Positions 1 through 8,911 of a stretch of 64,000 bases of DNA are shown piece after piece. Under the pieces are notes generated by a model. That model had not been told where the DNA came from and made no database searches. It was given only the letters and a program-made list of their open reading frames with translations. The DNA is from Gordonia hydrophobica NBRC 16057 (GTDB lineage Bacteria; Actinomycetota; Actinomycetes; Mycobacteriales; Mycobacteriaceae). The position numbers were made by a program, and so were the translations under genes. The stretch is taken from positions 717,115 through 781,114 of the forward strand of contig NZ_BCWU01000001.1 of NCBI RefSeq assembly GCF_001592365.1. Direction: 5' to 3'. The number at the start of each line of letters is the position of its first letter. Position 1 is the first letter of the stretch.

Positions 1-917
1 CGTCGGTGACCTCCTCGGTGACCGTGTGCTCCACCTGAATGCGTGGGTTCATCTCGATGAAAACGTAATCGCCGTCGCCGTCGAGCAGGTACTCGACCGT
101 GCCCGCACACGAGTAGCCGATGTGCTTGGCGTACGCGACCGCATCGGCGCACATGCGCTCGCGGATCTCGTCAGGCAGGTCCGGAGCCGGGGCCTGCTCG
201 ATGACCTTCTGGTGACGACGCTGCACCGAACAGTCGCGCTCGTAGAGGTGGACCACGTCGCCGGCGGTGTCGCCGAAGACCTGCACCTCGATGTGGCGCG
301 GAGCGATCACCGCCTGTTCGATGTAGACCGAGCCGTCGCCGAACGCCGACTCGGCTTCCCGGGAAGCCTCTTCGAGGGCGGCGGGCAGCAACGCTGGGTC
401 GTCGACGCGTCGCATGCCGCGTCCGCCGCCGCCGGAGACGGCCTTGACGAAGACCGGGAACTTCATCGCCTGACCGGCCTCGACCAGCGCTGGCGGGTCG
501 GTGGACGGCTCGGTGGACGCCAGCACCGGGAGGCCTGCGGCCTTCGCTTCGGCGATGGCTCGGGACTTGTTGCCCGTCAGCTGGAGGACCTCGGCGGCGG
601 GGCCGACGAAGGTGATTCCGTTGCTCTCGCAGGCGCGCGCGAGCTCCGGGTTCTCCGAGAGGAAGCCGTACCCGGGGTAGACGGCGTCAGCGCCGGACTC
701 CTTCGCGACGCGGATGATCTCGTCGACGTCCAGGTATGCCCGCACCGGGTGACCGGGTTCGCCGATCTGGTACGCCTCGTCGGCCTTGAACCGGTGCGGA
801 GAGTTGCGGTCCTCGTGCGGGTACACGGCAACGGTGGCGATATCCAGTTCGACGGCAGCGCGGAGAGCTCGGATGGCGATCTCGCCGCGGTTGGCGACCA
901 GGATCTTGCGGAACATG
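1..917 (-). CDS. pyc: Pyruvate carboxylase, N-terminal part (runs off the window)
   Basis: Pyruvate carboxylase is a biotin enzyme that carboxylates pyruvate to oxaloacetate using ATP and bicarbonate. About 305 codons are present; the 3' remainder lies outside the window. Seen: the biotin-carboxylase N-terminus MFRKILVANRGEIAIRA, the GYGFLSENPE segment, the glycine-rich ATP-grasp loop GGGGRGMRR, the ERDCSVQRRHQKVIE block and EMNPRIQVEHTVTEE. The text follows mycobacterial Pyc closely, including AVYPHEDRNS and SREAESAFGD, and fits less well to AccA-type biotin carboxylases. ATG is at 915-917. The carboxyltransferase and biotin domains are not visible, so the Pyc call rests on the biotin-carboxylase half. 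Confidence 0.9.
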
Positions 918-1036
918 CGGAGCGACCTCGATTTCGTGGGTTGTACGGCTGGGGTTCTGACCGATGGGTTGTGGTCAGTTCCCCGAATGAGATTGTGCAG
1001 TGTGCGGGGTGGTGCCGGGGCCGAGTCTATGAGATC

Positions 1037-1987
1037 TCACCTCAGCTCCTCGTCGGCAACCCGCCGGAGGGATGCTGTCAGTGCCCTCGCGGAGGGGCTG
1101 AACGGCCGGTCGGCGGCGACGGTCAGGCCCACGCTGTGGTTGATCGCCGACAGGTCGACCGCCAGGGGCGTCAGATGCGCGTCGCTGCGACCGATCAGGC
1201 TCGGCAGGACGGCGAGCATCTGAGTCTCGCGCAAGAGCTCCCGCACGGTCAGGTAGCTCGTCGCCTCGACGCGTTGGGCGGGGAGCGGGATGCCGCAGCG
1301 GGTGAAGATCTTCTCCAACTCACCGCGCAGCGACGTCTCGACACCGGGGAGGATCCACTGGTGGTCGCCGACATCTGCGAGCTCGAGGTGCGGGGTGGTC
1401 GCGAGCGGATGCCCCGCCCCCGCGAACACCTCGACGGACTCCTCGTACAGGGGGATACGGGTGATGGCTGGGGTGCTCGGAGCGGTGAGTCGGCCGACGA
1501 TCATGTCCACTCGCCCGGCTTCCAACTCAGTGAGCAGCGTCGACGGTGCACCCTCGCGAACGATCACGGTCAGCAGCGGATGGTCGGACTTGATTCGAGC
1601 GATCGCCTGCGGCAGGAGCACATTCGATCCGGCCAGGTGCGTGCCCACGACCACGGTGCCGCGGTCGGCGTTGGTCAGCTCCACGACGTGTCGGCCGGCT
1701 TGATTGAGCTGCGCCAGCACCGCGCGCGCGTGTTCGGTGAATGCCTCGCCGAAGATGGTGGGGACGATCCCGCGCGGTCCGCGCGTGTAGAGCTCCACCC
1801 CGAGGACGTTCTCGATGTCGCGGAGGCTGCGGGTGGCGACCGGCTGCGTCACATGGAGTTCCGCCGCTGCTCCGATGACGCTTCCCTGCCGGGACAACGC
1901 ATCGATCAGCACCAGATGACGTATCTTCAGGCGACCGTCGAGCAGTTTGGGCAGGTGCGGTTCCGGCGCCGGCTCGGGGATGGTCAC
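1037..1987 (-). CDS. LysR-family transcriptional regulator
   Basis: 316-residue LysR-type regulator with an N-terminal winged helix (about residues 20-80, containing GAAAELHVTQPVATRSLRDIE) followed by the two-lobed periplasmic-binding-like effector domain, resembling PcaQ/GbpR-type regulators. The GTG start (1985-1987) overlaps the TGA of the upstream hydrolase by 4 bp, so the two genes are translationally coupled. They are divergent from the 3-hydroxyanthranilate operon starting at 3070, the usual position for a LysR activator of that operon. The effector is unknown; an aminophenol, 3-hydroxyanthranilate or a pathway intermediate is inferred from context only. Confidence 0.88.
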   Translation of the reverse strand: MTIPEPAPEPHLPKLLDGRLKIRHLVLIDALSRQGSVIGAAAELHVTQPVATRSLRDIENVLGVELYTRGPRGIVPTIFGEAFTEHARAVLAQLNQAGRHVVELTNADRGTVVVGTHLAGSNVLLPQAIARIKSDHPLLTVIVREGAPSTLLTELEAGRVDMIVGRLTAPSTPAITRIPLYEESVEVFAGAGHPLATTPHLELADVGDHQWILPGVETSLRGELEKIFTRCGIPLPAQRVEATSYLTVRELLRETQMLAVLPSLIGRSDAHLTPLAVDLSAINHSVGLTVAADRPFSPSARALTASLRRVADEELR

Positions 1988-2880
1988 GAGTGCGCTCCCG
2001 TCACCGGGACAGTCTGCGTCGGCACGGCGTCGTCGGTCCGTGCGGTGCTGTCGATCAAGCTGAACAGTGCGCGCGAGAGCTCGCTGGTGGGCTCGGCCAG
2101 GTCGAGGAAGACATCGAAGTGATTGCGTCCGGGAACGGTGAGCAGACGGCTGTCGGCGGCGTCGGACCAGCGCTGGTGCAGGTCGGTGCTCTGCTGGACG
2201 AACCCCGACGCCTCTCGCTCGGCCAACGCGATCACCGTCGGTGTTGACGGCGCGGTACCCAAGGCGGGGCTCACGGCACGCGCGGACTCGTTGGTGAGGT
2301 AGAGCCATTCGTTCGCGGGAGCGTGGACGAGCGGGCGGAGGTCGTACAGGCCGCTCAGCAGCAGGCCGCCCCGCACCGCGGACTGGGGGATTCCCGCGCT
2401 CTCCTGCCAACCCGGGACCATCGTCGTCGCTGCGAGATGGGCGCCCGCGGAACTTCCGCCGACGATGATGCGATCGGTATCGAGGCGGTGTTCTCCACCG
2501 TTCCGATAGATCCAGGTCAGTGCACTGCGGACCTGCCGAACGATCTCGGGCAGGGCAGTGGCGGGCGCCAGCCCGTAATCGATCGCGACGGTCGCGACGC
2601 CCCTGGCCGCGAGGACGTCGGCCATGAACGCGGTGTCCTGGCGCGACAGCATTCGCCAGTACCCGCCGTGCACCACGAAGAACACCGGGCGTGCGTCGTC
2701 GCCGAGGCCCCAGATGTCCAGGCGTTGGGCGCTGGGACGGTCGTAGACGATGCCTTCGACGCCGGCCAGATGCGCTACCGCCGTGTCCGAACGCCGCCGA
2801 TACTCGGCCATGACGTCATCGAAAGTGGTGCCGGACACGGTGGCGCGGGTGTCGTACGCCTCGGCGATCTCAGGTCTCAC
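1984..2880 (-). CDS. Alpha/beta hydrolase, kynurenine-formamidase-like
   Basis: 298-residue alpha/beta hydrolase. The oxyanion-hole motif HGGYWRML and nucleophile elbow GGSSAGAHLA are the pattern of the arylformamidase (kynurenine formamidase)/carboxylesterase family; the late GRNHFDVF supplies the likely catalytic His. The GTG start at 2878-2880 follows a good AAAGGAGC ribosome site. The gene is coupled to the LysR gene and divergent from the 3-hydroxyanthranilate operon. Known: arylformamidases hydrolyse N-formylkynurenine in the tryptophan-to-3-hydroxyanthranilate route. Inferred: it may release the aromatic amine from a formyl or acyl precursor. No kynureninase is in the window, so a different amide or ester substrate is possible. 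Confidence 0.75.
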   Translation of the reverse strand: MRPEIAEAYDTRATVSGTTFDDVMAEYRRRSDTAVAHLAGVEGIVYDRPSAQRLDIWGLGDDARPVFFVVHGGYWRMLSRQDTAFMADVLAARGVATVAIDYGLAPATALPEIVRQVRSALTWIYRNGGEHRLDTDRIIVGGSSAGAHLAATTMVPGWQESAGIPQSAVRGGLLLSGLYDLRPLVHAPANEWLYLTNESARAVSPALGTAPSTPTVIALAEREASGFVQQSTDLHQRWSDAADSRLLTVPGRNHFDVFLDLAEPTSELSRALFSLIDSTARTDDAVPTQTVPVTGAHS

Positions 2881-3069
2881 CTCGAGCTCCTTTCGTAGAC
2901 CAGAAACTTGGTACAGCAGGATTTTCGTAGAGCAGGACGGGATTGGACTCTGCCACGGACGCGGTGCCACCGACAGGGTTGCAGTGCGAAAATGACTATG
3001 CCTATTTGAGCATGAGTGATGCCCGAGAAGGTATTTGCAGGGTATTGCAAGACGGATCACAGTTGAAGC
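2881..3069. promoter_or_regulatory. Divergent promoter region between hydrolase/LysR and 3-hydroxyanthranilate operon
   Basis: 189-bp divergent intergenic region, noticeably AT-richer than its flanks. Seen: a 13-bp direct repeat (TTTCGTAGAnCAG, one mismatch) at 2891-2903 and 2923-2935, 32 bp apart, the first copy touching the hydrolase ribosome site; a short palindrome ATGC-N8-GCAT at 2998-3013; and a weak -35-like TTGCAG at 2979-2984. Inference: binding region for the neighbouring LysR regulator controlling both directions. The exact operator is not established. Confidence 0.5.
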
Positions 3070-4545
3070 ATGACCGCACAGCCATCACAGTGGATTCGCA
3101 ATTTCGTCGACGGCGCCTTCGTCGAGCCGGATCCGGCGCACGCCTTCGATGCGGTGGATCCCGCCACCGGAGTCGCATACGCCCGGGTGCACGAGGCCGA
3201 TGAGCAGATCGTCGACCGAGCCGTCCGCGCGGCGCGACGGTCGCTCGCGGACGGCTGGGCGAACCGCTCGGTCGGCGACCGTGCCGCGATCCTGCGGCGC
3301 GCCGCTGACCTCATCGAAGAGCGCTTCGACGACTTCGTCGCCGCCGAGCTCGCGGACACCGGCAAGCCGGTGACACAGGCCCGCTCCCTCGATGTGGCAC
3401 GTGCCCCCATGAACTTCCGCGCCTATGCGGACATGGTCTCGGCGACGGGGCAGGAGTCGTACGTGACCGAACTCGCGGACGGTCGCCGCGCGCTCAACTA
3501 CGCGGTCCGCAAGCCCCTCGGCGTGGTGGCGATCATCGTGCCGTGGAACCTGCCGCTGTTGTTGCTCACCTGGAAGGTCGCGCCGGCGCTGGCCTGCGGC
3601 AATGCGGTGGTCGTCAAGCCGAGTGAGGACACCCCGGGCACCGCGTCGTTGCTCGCCGAGGTGCTGGCCGAGGCCGGGCTGCCGCGCGGGGTGTACAACG
3701 TGGTCCACGGATTCGGCGCGGACTCGGCGGGCGCCTATCTCACTGAGCATCCCCAGATCGACGGTGTGACCTTCACCGGGTCGTCGGCGACCGGGACTCA
3801 CGTCATGAAGACGGTCGCGCCACGGGTCCGACCGGTGTCGTTGGAGCTCGGCGGCAAGAACGCCGCGATCGTGTTCGACGACGTGGACGTCGACGAGGCG
3901 GTCGACGGGCTCAGCCGCTCGATCTTCACCAACACCGGTCAGGTCTGTCTCTGTACCGAACGCGTGTACGTTCAGCGCTCGATCTTCGACGCCGTCGTCG
4001 CGGGTCTCGCCGCGAAGGCGGCATCGCTGCGGCTCGGCGTGCCGATGGACGGCGCGACGACGACGGGCCCGCTCATCTCTCAGAAGCATCGAGATAAGGT
4101 GCTCGGCTACTTGGACCTCGCCGTCGCCGAAGGCGCGACCGTGGTCTGTGGGGGAGGCGTCCCCGAGATGTCCGACGAACTCGACGGCGGGTCGTGGATC
4201 GAGCCGACGCTGTGGACGGGTCTGGACAACTCGCATCGGGTGATGCGCGAGGAGATCTTCGGTCCGGTCGCGGGCCTGGTCCCGTTCGACACCGAAGACG
4301 AGGCGATCGCCCTCGCCAACGACACCGAGTACGGTCTCGCATCCGTCGTGTGGACCAGCGACTTGCGTCGCGGTCACCGGGTCGCAGCACAGATGAACGT
4401 GGGCCTCTCGTGGGTCAACACCTGGTATCTGCGCGATTTGCGGGCGCCGTTCGGCGGTGTCGGCTTGTCTGGCATCGGACGCGAGGGCGGCGAGTCGTCA
4501 CTGCACTTCTACACCGAGCCGACCAATGTCTGCATCCAACTGTGA
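3070..4545 (+). CDS. nbaE: 2-aminomuconate 6-semialdehyde dehydrogenase
   Basis: 491-residue aldehyde dehydrogenase superfamily protein, full length. Seen: the [21 protein letters not shown] block, the nucleotide-binding FTGSSATG, the general base E259 in LELGGKN, the catalytic C293 in GQVC (exactly 34 residues later, the usual spacing), and a C-terminal [15 protein letters not shown]. The family also contains betaine-, salicylaldehyde- and hydroxymuconate-semialdehyde dehydrogenases, so the substrate comes from context: it leads an operon with a 2-aminomuconate deaminase, a 3-hydroxyanthranilate dioxygenase and an ACMS decarboxylase. It would oxidise 2-aminomuconate semialdehyde to 2-aminomuconate with NAD+. 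The ribosome site before the ATG is weak. Confidence 0.85.
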   Translation: MTAQPSQWIRNFVDGAFVEPDPAHAFDAVDPATGVAYARVHEADEQIVDRAVRAARRSLADGWANRSVGDRAAILRRAADLIEERFDDFVAAELADTGKPVTQARSLDVARAPMNFRAYADMVSATGQESYVTELADGRRALNYAVRKPLGVVAIIVPWNLPLLLLTWKVAPALACGNAVVVKPSEDTPGTASLLAEVLAEAGLPRGVYNVVHGFGADSAGAYLTEHPQIDGVTFTGSSATGTHVMKTVAPRVRPVSLELGGKNAAIVFDDVDVDEAVDGLSRSIFTNTGQVCLCTERVYVQRSIFDAVVAGLAAKAASLRLGVPMDGATTTGPLISQKHRDKVLGYLDLAVAEGATVVCGGGVPEMSDELDGGSWIEPTLWTGLDNSHRVMREEIFGPVAGLVPFDTEDEAIALANDTEYGLASVVWTSDLRRGHRVAAQMNVGLSWVNTWYLRDLRAPFGGVGLSGIGREGGESSLHFYTEPTNVCIQL

Positions 4546-4577
4546 CCTCGACCGTCACTGAACCGAAAGGTCCGATC

Positions 4578-5846
4578 ATGACCCCGACCACCGACCCGGA
4601 CGTCGCCGCGCTGGCCGCACGACTCGACGACGCACAGCTCCGCCGCGTCGAGACACCCAGCATCGAGAACGAGGGCGGCACCGTCGGATTCGACGTCGAG
4701 CTCGCCTACCGGGTGCAGGACGCGCTGATCGAGCGGCGGCTCGCGCGCGGCGAGACCGTCGTCGGTGTGAAGCTCGGTTTCACCAGTCGGGCGAAGATGG
4801 CGCAGATGGGCGTCTCCGACGTGATCGTCGGCCGCCTCACCGATGCGATGACCGTCGCGAACGGCGGCACCGTGGATCTCTCGCGCTTCATTCATCCGAA
4901 GGTGGAGCCCGAGGTGGCGTACCTGCTCGGCCGGGACGTCGATCTCGACGATCCCGACGAGGACATCGTCGCGGCGATCTCGTCGATCGCACCCGCGATC
5001 GAGATCATCGACTCCCGCTACCTGGACTTCAAGTTCACCTACGCCGACGTCGTCGCCGACAACACCTCGGCGTCCGGCTATGCGATCGGGGAGTGGATCC
5101 CGATGCGCGAAGCCGCCGATCAAGCGGTGACCCTCCGCGTCGGCGACGACGACGTGACCGGCACGACCGCCGCGATTCTCGGCAACCCGATCGAGGCCCT
5201 GCACGCGTTGCTGGACATGTGCCGACGCACCCGGATCCCGCTCCGGGCCGGGTACGTGATCCTCGCGGGCGCGGCGACCGCCGCGCTGCCGCTGACCGAG
5301 AACCAGATCGTCTGCGACGTCGACGGCCTGGGGACCGTCACCTTCGCCGGGACCACGTACCCCGACGGAGAAACGACCGGCGCGCGACGCGCGAGCACAG
5401 GAGAAGGCATGACTGCACACCAAACGCACACTGCGAGCGCGGCGGTCGTCGCGGGCAAGGCGAAGCCGCGTGGACGATTCCCGCACGTCAAGGTCGTCGG
5501 CGACCTGATCTTCGTCTCCGGAACCAGCTCGCGCCGCCCCGACAACACGTTCGTCGGCGTCGAGGTCGACGAGCTGGGCACCACGAACCTGGACATCGAG
5601 GCCCAGACCCGCGCCGTCATCGAGAACATCCGCGACATCCTCGCCGAGGTCGGCGCCGATCTGTCTGACGTCTGCCAGGTGACGTCGTACCTGGTGTCGA
5701 TGAACGACTTCGGACGCTACAACCAGGTGTACGGCGAGTACTTCGACGAAGACGGGCCGACACGGACCACCGTCGCCGTCCACCAACTGCCGCACCCACA
5801 TCTGCTCATCGAGATCCAGGCGATCGCGCATCGTCGCCGCGATTGA
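4578..5846 (+). CDS. nbaG: 4-oxalocrotonate decarboxylase in one frame with 2-aminomuconate deaminase (fused ORF)
   Basis: Starts at ATG 4578, 32 bp after the dehydrogenase. Residues 1-262 are a 4-oxalocrotonate decarboxylase / 2-hydroxypenta-2,4-dienoate hydratase family domain: [17 protein letters not shown], the metal-site region [20 protein letters not shown] and [13 protein letters not shown]. It converts 2-oxohex-3-enedioate to 2-oxopent-4-enoate and CO2. No stop codon occurs where this family normally ends. The frame continues through a short linker ([13 protein letters not shown]) into a complete RidA-family 2-aminomuconate deaminase from residue 278, giving 422 residues. An internal ATG with a strong ribosome site at 5409 means a fused and a free deaminase could both be made. 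A lost stop codon by sequencing error is the alternative. Confidence 0.8.
   Translation: MTPTTDPDVAALAARLDDAQLRRVETPSIENEGGTVGFDVELAYRVQDALIERRLARGETVVGVKLGFTSRAKMAQMGVSDVIVGRLTDAMTVANGGTVDLSRFIHPKVEPEVAYLLGRDVDLDDPDEDIVAAISSIAPAIEIIDSRYLDFKFTYADVVADNTSASGYAIGEWIPMREAADQAVTLRVGDDDVTGTTAAILGNPIEALHALLDMCRRTRIPLRAGYVILAGAATAALPLTENQIVCDVDGLGTVTFAGTTYPDGETTGARRASTGEGMTAHQTHTASAAVVAGKAKPRGRFPHVKVVGDLIFVSGTSSRRPDNTFVGVEVDELGTTNLDIEAQTRAVIENIRDILAEVGADLSDVCQVTSYLVSMNDFGRYNQVYGEYFDEDGPTRTTVAVHQLPHPHLLIEIQAIAHRRRD
5409..5846 (+). CDS. nbaF: 2-aminomuconate deaminase (RidA family), internal start
   Basis: 145 residues from ATG 5409, preceded at about 5 nt by AGGAGAAG, an excellent ribosome site, although the upstream frame is already open. 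RidA/YjgF fold with [12 protein letters not shown], the block [19 protein letters not shown] and a C-terminal [12 protein letters not shown]. The SRRPDN segment and VDELGTT are characteristic of 2-aminomuconate deaminases (AmnD/NbaF) rather than generic RidA imine deaminases. It hydrolyses 2-aminomuconate to 4-oxalocrotonate and ammonia, directly feeding the decarboxylase encoded in the same frame. Listed separately because this start is the one typical of the family. Confidence 0.8.
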   Translation: MTAHQTHTASAAVVAGKAKPRGRFPHVKVVGDLIFVSGTSSRRPDNTFVGVEVDELGTTNLDIEAQTRAVIENIRDILAEVGADLSDVCQVTSYLVSMNDFGRYNQVYGEYFDEDGPTRTTVAVHQLPHPHLLIEIQAIAHRRRD

Positions 5847-5884
5847 GCCGTCGAGCGAAACTTCCACACTCCAAGGAGAGAACC

Positions 5885-6406
5885 ATGACGACCCTTCCCC
5901 CGGTCATCGACTTCCAAGGCTGGATCGATGCCAACCGCCACCTGTTGAAACCACCGGTGAACAACCAGATGCTGGCGCTCGGCGACGACTTCATCGTGCA
6001 GATCGTCGGCGGCCCCAACGAGCGCTACGACTTCCACTACGAACCTTACGAGGAGTGGTTCTACCAGCTCACCGGCGACATCCACGTCAATGTGATGACC
6101 GACGACGGGCCGCGCCGCATCGACATCCGCGAAGGCGAGACGTGGCTGATGCCCGCGAACATTCCGCATTCGCCGCAGCGGCCCGACCCGGATTCGGTCG
6201 GTCTGGTGATCGAACGGGTTCGTCGTGAAGGCACCTTGGAGAAGTTCCAGTGGTACTGCCTCGAGTGCGATGCCAAGGTCCACGAGGTGGAACTGCAGGT
6301 GCGCGATCTGGTCGAGGACATGCCTCCGGTGTTCCGGAACTTCCACGAGGACCTCGACGCGCGGACGTGCAAGCAGTGCGGCGCCCTGCACCCGGGAAAG
6401 GGCTGA
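5885..6406 (+). CDS. nbaC: 3-hydroxyanthranilate 3,4-dioxygenase
   Basis: 173-residue cupin dioxygenase that opens 3-hydroxyanthranilate to 2-amino-3-carboxymuconate semialdehyde (ACMS) with Fe(II) and O2. The count of residues matches the well-studied bacterial enzyme: iron ligands H51, E57, H95; substrate-contact residues R47, R99, E110; and the C-terminal rubredoxin-like cysteines C125, C128, C162, C165 that bind a second iron in bacterial forms. ATG 5885 follows the ribosome site AAGGAGAG. It sits 38 bp after the deaminase and 1 bp before the decarboxylase gene. This is the most secure assignment in the island and defines the pathway. Confidence 0.96.
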   Translation: MTTLPPVIDFQGWIDANRHLLKPPVNNQMLALGDDFIVQIVGGPNERYDFHYEPYEEWFYQLTGDIHVNVMTDDGPRRIDIREGETWLMPANIPHSPQRPDPDSVGLVIERVRREGTLEKFQWYCLECDAKVHEVELQVRDLVEDMPPVFRNFHEDLDARTCKQCGALHPGKG

Positions 6407-6407
6407 C

Positions 6408-7400
6408 ATGGGCGACATCATCGACGTGCACACGCACTACGTCCCGAAGGGTTGGCCCGACCTGTCCGACGTCGCCGGGACCGACGCGCCGTGGTTGCGC
6501 GTGGAGTCCGAGCGCGAGGCCGTCATGATGACCGGCAGCTCCGAGTTCCGCCGCATCCAGTCCGACGCGTGGGACCCCGAGGTGCGACTGGCCGACATGG
6601 ACGCCGACGGCGTCGCCGCCCAGGTGGTGTCGCCGACACCGGTCTTCTTCAACTACGCCCGCCGCGGCGACCAGGCCGCGAAGATCGCGGCGGTCTTCAA
6701 CGACCTCGCGCTCGAGATCGTCGAGTCTGCGGGCGACCGGATGATTCCGTTCTGCCAGGTGCCGCTGCAGGACACCGACCTCGCATGCGCTGAACTCGAT
6801 CGATGCCTCGCGAACGGTCACCGCGGCGTCGAGATCGGCAATCACGTCGGCGACCGGGATCTGGACGACGAAGGCGTCATCACGTTCCTGCAGCACTGCG
6901 CGGAGAACGACGTCCCGGTGTTCGTCCACCCGTGGGACATGGCGGGCTCCGAGCGACTCGATCGGTGGATGGCGCGGTGGCTCGTCGGAATGCCGGCCGA
7001 ATCCCACCTGTCGATCCTCGCGATGATCCTCGGCGGCACGTTCGACCGCGTCGATGAGCGGCTCAAGATCGCCTTCGCCCACGGCGGCGGATCGTTCGCG
7101 TTCTGGCTCGGTCGCATGGAGAACGCCTGGCACCGTCGCCACGACATCATCGGCACCTCCGAGTACCCGCCGTCGCACTACCTGGGCCGCTTCTACGTGG
7201 ACTCCGTCGTCTTCGACGAGCGCGCCCTGCGGCTGCTGGTCGACACGATCGGCCGGGAGCGGGTCCTCGTCGGCAGCGACTATCCGTATCCGCTCGGCGA
7301 ACGGCCCGTGGGCGAGGTGGTCCGCAAGAGCGACTTCCTCGACGAGCAGACTCGCGCCTTGATCACGCACGGCAACGCCGAGCGGTTCCTGGGGATCTGA
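6408..7400 (+). CDS. nbaD: 2-amino-3-carboxymuconate 6-semialdehyde decarboxylase (ACMSD)
   Basis: 330-residue amidohydrolase-superfamily, zinc-dependent non-oxidative decarboxylase converting ACMS to 2-aminomuconate semialdehyde. This diverts ACMS from spontaneous cyclisation to quinolinate. Metal ligands are visible at the expected spacing: H8 and H10 (DVHTHYVP), H174 (VFVHPWDM), H225 (AFAHGGG) and D291 (VGSDYPYPLGE). The SDYP motif is typical of ACMSD and related decarboxylases. ATG at 6408 lies one base after the dioxygenase stop, so translation is coupled. Its product is the substrate of the dehydrogenase at 3070. Confidence 0.94.
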   Translation: MGDIIDVHTHYVPKGWPDLSDVAGTDAPWLRVESEREAVMMTGSSEFRRIQSDAWDPEVRLADMDADGVAAQVVSPTPVFFNYARRGDQAAKIAAVFNDLALEIVESAGDRMIPFCQVPLQDTDLACAELDRCLANGHRGVEIGNHVGDRDLDDEGVITFLQHCAENDVPVFVHPWDMAGSERLDRWMARWLVGMPAESHLSILAMILGGTFDRVDERLKIAFAHGGGSFAFWLGRMENAWHRRHDIIGTSEYPPSHYLGRFYVDSVVFDERALRLLVDTIGRERVLVGSDYPYPLGERPVGEVVRKSDFLDEQTRALITHGNAERFLGI

Positions 7401-7551
7401 GCAGCGACGACTGCGTTTCGGCCCGACGGCGGTCCGGACCCTCGATCACGCATTCTCCTGACCGTGCCGCTTCGGCGCGGTCGGGCGGGCCGACGTGCCC
7501 GAAATCAACGGTGGCCCCTGGGCGCCGATCACGTCAACCGAAGGCTCACTG

Positions 7552-8898
7552 ATGAACACGAAATCCGCTGCCGTGGCAACGGGCGAGGCACGGGCGAGTC
7601 GCCGCGTCGCCTCGGCGATGCTGATCGGCACCACCCTCGAGTGGTACGACTTCTTCCTCTACGGCACCGCCGCCGCACTGATCTTCAACAAGCAGTTCTT
7701 CCCATCGTTGAGCCCCGCCGCCGGGACCCTGGCCGCGTTCAGCACGTTCGCCGTCGGATTCGTCGCCCGACCGCTCGGTGGCCTCGTCTTCGGCCACTAC
7801 GGTGACCGCATCGGCCGTCGGAACACCTTGATCGTGTCATTGCTGATGATGGGCATCGCCTCCACCTTGATCGGCGTGGTGCCGAACTACGCCAGTATCG
7901 GCGTGTGGGCACCGGTCCTCCTGGTCCTGCTGCGCGTCGTCCAGGGCATCGGACTGGGCGGCGAAGGCGCGGGCGCGACGCTGATGTCGATGGAGCACGC
8001 CCCGGCGAACAAGCGCAATCTGTACGCCGGATTCCCGCAGATGGGCACGCCGGCCGGTTTGGTCCTCGCCAACGTGGTCTTCCTCACCACCAATGCCTTC
8101 ATGCCGCCCGGTGCCTTCGACGCCTGGGGCTGGCGCATTCCGTTCCTGCTGAGCGCAGTGCTGGTCGCGGTCGGTCTGGCGATCCGACTGCATGTCGAGG
8201 AGTCACCGTCGTTCAGCCGCGTGGTGAGCCAGCACGGAGTCCAGACCTTCCCGCTGCGTGAGGCGATGCGCGTCGGCGTCGGACGCATGGCGCTGACCCT
8301 CGGTCTCATGATCGCGAACTCCGCGGTCGCCTACGTGTTCATGGTCTTCACACTGTCTTACGGCACCAAGCAACTCGATTACGATCGTTCGTTCCTGATC
8401 GTCTGCGTCTCGGTGGCCGCGGTCATCTGGTTCACGACGATCCCGTTCTGGACGGGTGTCGCCGACCGCAGCGGTCGGCGCGTCATGTTCGTCGGCGGAT
8501 CGATCGCCCTGCTCGTCTGGTGCCTGGTGTTCCTTCCGCTGCTCGGCACCGGCAGCGTCGTGGCCGCGCTGATCGCCTTCCTCGGGATGGGCGTGATCGT
8601 CCCCATCACGCACAGCGTCCAGGGAGCGATCATCGCCGACACATTCCCGGCAGCGGTGCGGTACTCGGGAACATCGCTGATTCTGCAGGTCGGCGCAATT
8701 CTCGGCGGCGGATTGGCGCCGATCATCTCCTCGGCCATCGTGGGCGAGTCAGGTGGCGTCGCGGGCGTCACCGTCTACCTCGTGATGGTCTGTCTGCTCA
8801 GCCTCGGCTCCGCGATGGCGCTGTTTCGGCGCATCGAGCCGACAGACTCGAGGGCTTCGTCGCTGCCCGCCGACGCGCCGACGGGTGTTCGGAGCTGA
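7552..8898 (+). CDS. MFS transporter, metabolite:H+ symporter (MHS) family
   Basis: 448-residue, 12-helix major facilitator. Seen: the MHS hallmark LEWYDFFLYGTAAAL at the first helix, the loop motif GHYGDRIGRRNTL, and a second half with ADRSGRRVMF. MHS proteins (ShiA, PcaT, KgtP types) import organic or aromatic acids with protons. It is the last gene of the first catabolic block, 151 bp after ACMSD, so import of the pathway's aromatic substrate is the likely job. The ATG at 7552 is chosen because it begins just before helix 1; its ribosome site is weak and an upstream start is possible. Confidence 0.85.
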   Translation: MNTKSAAVATGEARASRRVASAMLIGTTLEWYDFFLYGTAAALIFNKQFFPSLSPAAGTLAAFSTFAVGFVARPLGGLVFGHYGDRIGRRNTLIVSLLMMGIASTLIGVVPNYASIGVWAPVLLVLLRVVQGIGLGGEGAGATLMSMEHAPANKRNLYAGFPQMGTPAGLVLANVVFLTTNAFMPPGAFDAWGWRIPFLLSAVLVAVGLAIRLHVEESPSFSRVVSQHGVQTFPLREAMRVGVGRMALTLGLMIANSAVAYVFMVFTLSYGTKQLDYDRSFLIVCVSVAAVIWFTTIPFWTGVADRSGRRVMFVGGSIALLVWCLVFLPLLGTGSVVAALIAFLGMGVIVPITHSVQGAIIADTFPAAVRYSGTSLILQVGAILGGGLAPIISSAIVGESGGVAGVTVYLVMVCLLSLGSAMALFRRIEPTDSRASSLPADAPTGVRS

Positions 8899-8911
8899 CC
8901 CGCTCGCGTCG

